A DNA stretch of 30,836 nt from Tubiluchus corallicola (lineage: Eukaryota; Priapulida; Priapulimorpha; Priapulimorphida; Tubiluchidae), in NCBI GenBank assembly GCA_030141605.1, contig JAQGDQ010001066.1:35001-65836 (forward strand). The letters run 5' to 3'. Of this stretch, positions 28,417 through 30,836 are shown in pieces (the stretch's first letter is position 1; every line of letters begins with the position of its first letter). Position numbers and translations under genes: made by a program. Below the pieces are notes generated by a model. That model was not told the DNA's origin and made no database searches. It saw only the letters and a list, made by a program, of their open reading frames with translations.

Positions 28417-28837
28417 GATTTTGAAACATGCAGCATTTTGATGTTTAGGATCTGCAGGATACATTTTTAGTTACATATTTCTTGTACATATAATCTGCAA
28501 GAAATGTGGAACCAAAATTCTGCCAACTGTTTAGTTTATGCAATCTTATTTTACAGTACTTGGACGCTATTGTAAAATTAATTCAAAACATCCTCTGGTT
28601 ACAAAGATAATCCAATTTTGACATACGAAAGCCAAGGCGTACAATTAGTTCTTATGCAACGTTTTAATAAATAACGGTAGTGATAGTCGCAATCAATAAG
28701 TATGAGGCAAACGATTGAGTTGTATCATAATGTTATCAACTGAACATAATAAATTTAGCTTGAGTTAAAATGTTTATTGCTAAATAAATTAGAACATTAT
28801 GGTATTAATTCCAGCTAGAAATAATTAAATACTACTT

Positions 28838-30836
28838 ACAAAGTAGGAAACAATTTACTTTCATCAATAACTCTTACTCTGAAATTACAGATGTAAATTG
28901 TGGGCTGCCACAAGGATCTGCCCTTGGCCCTTTATTTTTCTTAATGTATATTAACGATATTTCTAATTGTTCCAATTTTCAAATCCGCCTATTTGCTTAC
29001 GACACAAATCTTTTTCTAGAAGAGACTAACGTAACTAGATTATAACTTAAAGTCAATGCAGAACTAACAAAAATGGATGGAATTCCTGGATGCAGCAAAT
29101 AAGCTCAAAGATAGTTATGACAAAGCAAAATATATGTTAATCTCTAGCCACCTTGCATTATTCCTATCGACTTTTATATTTCCATGTGAAATCACAATTC
29201 AACCACGACAGACAACTTTAAATATCGTTGTCATGTTTCGCCCTATATTTAATAGTTCTCACATTATGCTTATGCAACATTAAGCCCTATTCATACTGTA
29301 TGTTTAATTAATTGATATGTATGATATTTAGCTACTGGCAGTGATAGTTAATTGTATTATTAATTATTGATATTTTATTAGGATGTAGGCACCTACTAAC
29401 AAACCCCCTTTTGAATTCCCTCTGACCCACTCTTGTCTGCCCTATCGTGGCTGTAACGCAGTAGCTAAGTCAAGGTTTACGAAAGTGCACAGGTGAATAA
29501 AATTATAGCTCTTTAAGCGAGTGGCTTCTCGATGAACTTCGTTCTACACTGTTAAAATATAGACGGCACCTTGACAGAGAACGAGACAGGTCGTTTACTC
29601 GTCTCTGTGAAGTTATATGCCGTACTAGAAATTTTCACACAAGATATGGTGTGTAATGTACACGGTGATACTGTGAGAGCCTAGTTGTTGTAACCTGTGG
29701 TCGTCAACCAGAGTTGTCCCAGAGATGCTGGCCTGAAGTCTGCAGTAGTGGAGTTAGCCACTGACTGACAAATGGATCGACCTACTACAGAACCACATCC
29801 AGGGTGGTAACAGGTACTTTTCGTTTTTGTTACGATCATAACTAACGTCACGCTGATAACGTAAACATCACGTATACTAGCCTAATGTTCTTCGATGCTA
29901 CTTGCTGTATAAAGACTAATTGGTAGTTTCTCTGACGAAGCTTGGAATCACAACTGTATTCAAACGCAGAGGTTATATTACGACGTATTGCTACCGTTCT
30001 ACAAACTGTTCGCTTTAAAGAAAAAGTGTTCCAAAAAAACCTAGGTACATAGTTGGCAGACATGAACTTCATGCAAACGTATATACCCTACTAACCCCAA
30101 GCTTTGGCAATATTGCTATATCTTTGTTATTACTGAACTTTTGCTTAACTCGAATCACTTGGAATTTGTTGATGATTAAATTGTTTGATTAATTATTTTA
30201 ATATCTGCTATTTGATCTTTCTTTTTCTTCAGATCCACTAGTGTATAGAGTGCAAATAGACCATATTCCCCCGTATTTTTAACATCCGCCTTAGGCCAAT
30301 CTGCATCCATACATTTAGAGACTATGATACTAGCTCCCTTTTGTTATGAGATGTAAAATTAACGCAGCATGCCCCCTCTTTGATTCCCCTAGAGGAAATA
30401 CAGGATCAGGGTCATCACAATCTTGGGCTACACATTACTGACAAAACACTGTCCTGGAAAGTCCATATAAAATCAATATTTTATAAACTAACTAAACTTA
30501 TCGTTTTTTTCTGCAAACTAAGGTATTTTCATGATATTGGTACTCTTAGAATACTGTACAATTCCCTTACTTTCATTATTGCATATTTTGCTGGGACTCA
30601 ACCAATTTAACTACTTTAAAACCTTAAAAAAGTGTGCAAAATAAATTAGTAAAAATTATAACTTTTGCTGGCTGTCGCGATCATGCCACTCTGCCATTTA
30701 TTAAATTACAACTGTTAAAAATTAAAGACATTCACGAATTGGAATTGATTATACTTATGTATCGATATAAAAAATAATTTACTGAAATATTTAAACGTTT
30801 CTTTAAGCCACTTACTGAATTCATTGGATGACAGTA
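28838..30836 (+). pseudogene. Non-LTR RT relic (jockey/CR1-like), copy 2, split
   Basis: Same relic as 10335-11280. Here the RT block 4 is better preserved (CGLPQGSALGPLFF with its upstream Cys-Gly). The catalytic motif reads FAYDTNLF instead of FADDTNLF, the same Asp-to-Tyr change as copy 1. The frame is split at 29226 by a 1.19-kb insertion and resumes at 30420 with LGLHITDKTLSWKVHIKSI. It runs to the window end. Confidence 0.8.
29227..30419. mobile_element. 1.19-kb insertion, class unknown
   Basis: Found by comparing the two copies of the segmental duplication: copy 1 reads straight through (AAATATCTTGGACTAC), while here 1193 bp separate AAATATC from ATCTTGGGCTAC. The flanking ATC at 29224-29226 and 30420-30422 could be a 3-bp target-site duplication. 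The ends (GTTGTCATG and GGGTCATCACA) give at best a very short inverted repeat, TGT[CG]ATG. There is no recognisable coding sequence. An LTR or a non-autonomous DNA transposon is possible. Confidence 0.65.

Larger units (their letters stand above)
26920..30836 (+). repeat. Segmental duplication, copy 2 (end of pseudogene C plus 3' flank)
   Basis: Highly similar to 8396-11230. The coding part (WAP, transmembrane) is far closer to gene A than to gene B. An AATAAA signal at 27532 matches the one after gene A. It includes repeat R (27951-28416) and the RT relic, and differs by a 1.19-kb insertion (29227-30419) and by a 109-bp deletion at 30817. It runs off the end of the window. Confidence 0.9.

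Overview
This looks like A+T-rich nuclear DNA from an invertebrate animal. The evidence is multi-EGF type I membrane proteins, non-LTR retrotransposons with eukaryotic APE-RT architecture, many microsatellites and inverted-repeat elements, and a 5S rRNA-derived pseudogene whose sequence resembles invertebrate rather than vertebrate 5S. I cannot name the species.

The core is a tandem family of three related genes, all on the + strand. Gene A (7195-8985, 596 aa) and gene B (16852-22371, 1839 aa) are intact with uninterrupted coding frames. Gene C (23953-27537) is a decayed paralogue with at least seven stop codons, two frameshifts and a 0.4-kb interruption. All encode the same layout: signal peptide, a CUB-like N-terminal domain, an EGF array, one WAP four-disulfide-core domain, one transmembrane helix, and a short acidic tail with a YxxPhi-type motif (in C this tail is out of frame or behind a stop). 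A has 8 EGF-like modules and B has 41, of which 37 form an exact 111-bp (37-aa) tandem array. These are probably cell-surface adhesion or recognition receptors. An allorecognition or immune role is only a hypothesis.

Layout: 1-1111, low-complexity DNA with a GA microsatellite and a possible RT relic; 1112-1667, a TIR element (MITE-like); 1790-3203, a 42-bp minisatellite of about 33 units with a 254-bp higher-order duplication; 3364-4055, a foldback-type inverted repeat; 5643-5984, a likely solo LTR; 6223-6653, repeat R in inverted orientation; gene A; 8986-11280, its duplicated 3' flank, containing repeat R and a jockey/CR1-like RT relic; about 11370-15340, a nearly full-length APE-RT LINE of RTE-like type, with a 12-N assembly gap, ending in a TTG/CTG microsatellite; 15668-15780, TA and CT microsatellites; gene B; 22653-23197, a second copy of the MITE in opposite orientation; 23352-23440, a 5S rRNA pseudogene; gene C; 27538-30836, a second copy of the 3' flank seen after gene A, carrying the same RT relic split by a 1.19-kb insertion.

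The genes appear to have arisen by segmental duplication and to be remodelled by unequal exchange. B carries a nearly exact 777-bp (7-repeat) internal duplication. C is a mosaic of its own repeat type, a B-type patch and an A-type 3' end, and has spread at least one stop codon to a second repeat. Nearly every EGF module keeps O-glucose, O-fucose and beta-hydroxylation sequence motifs.
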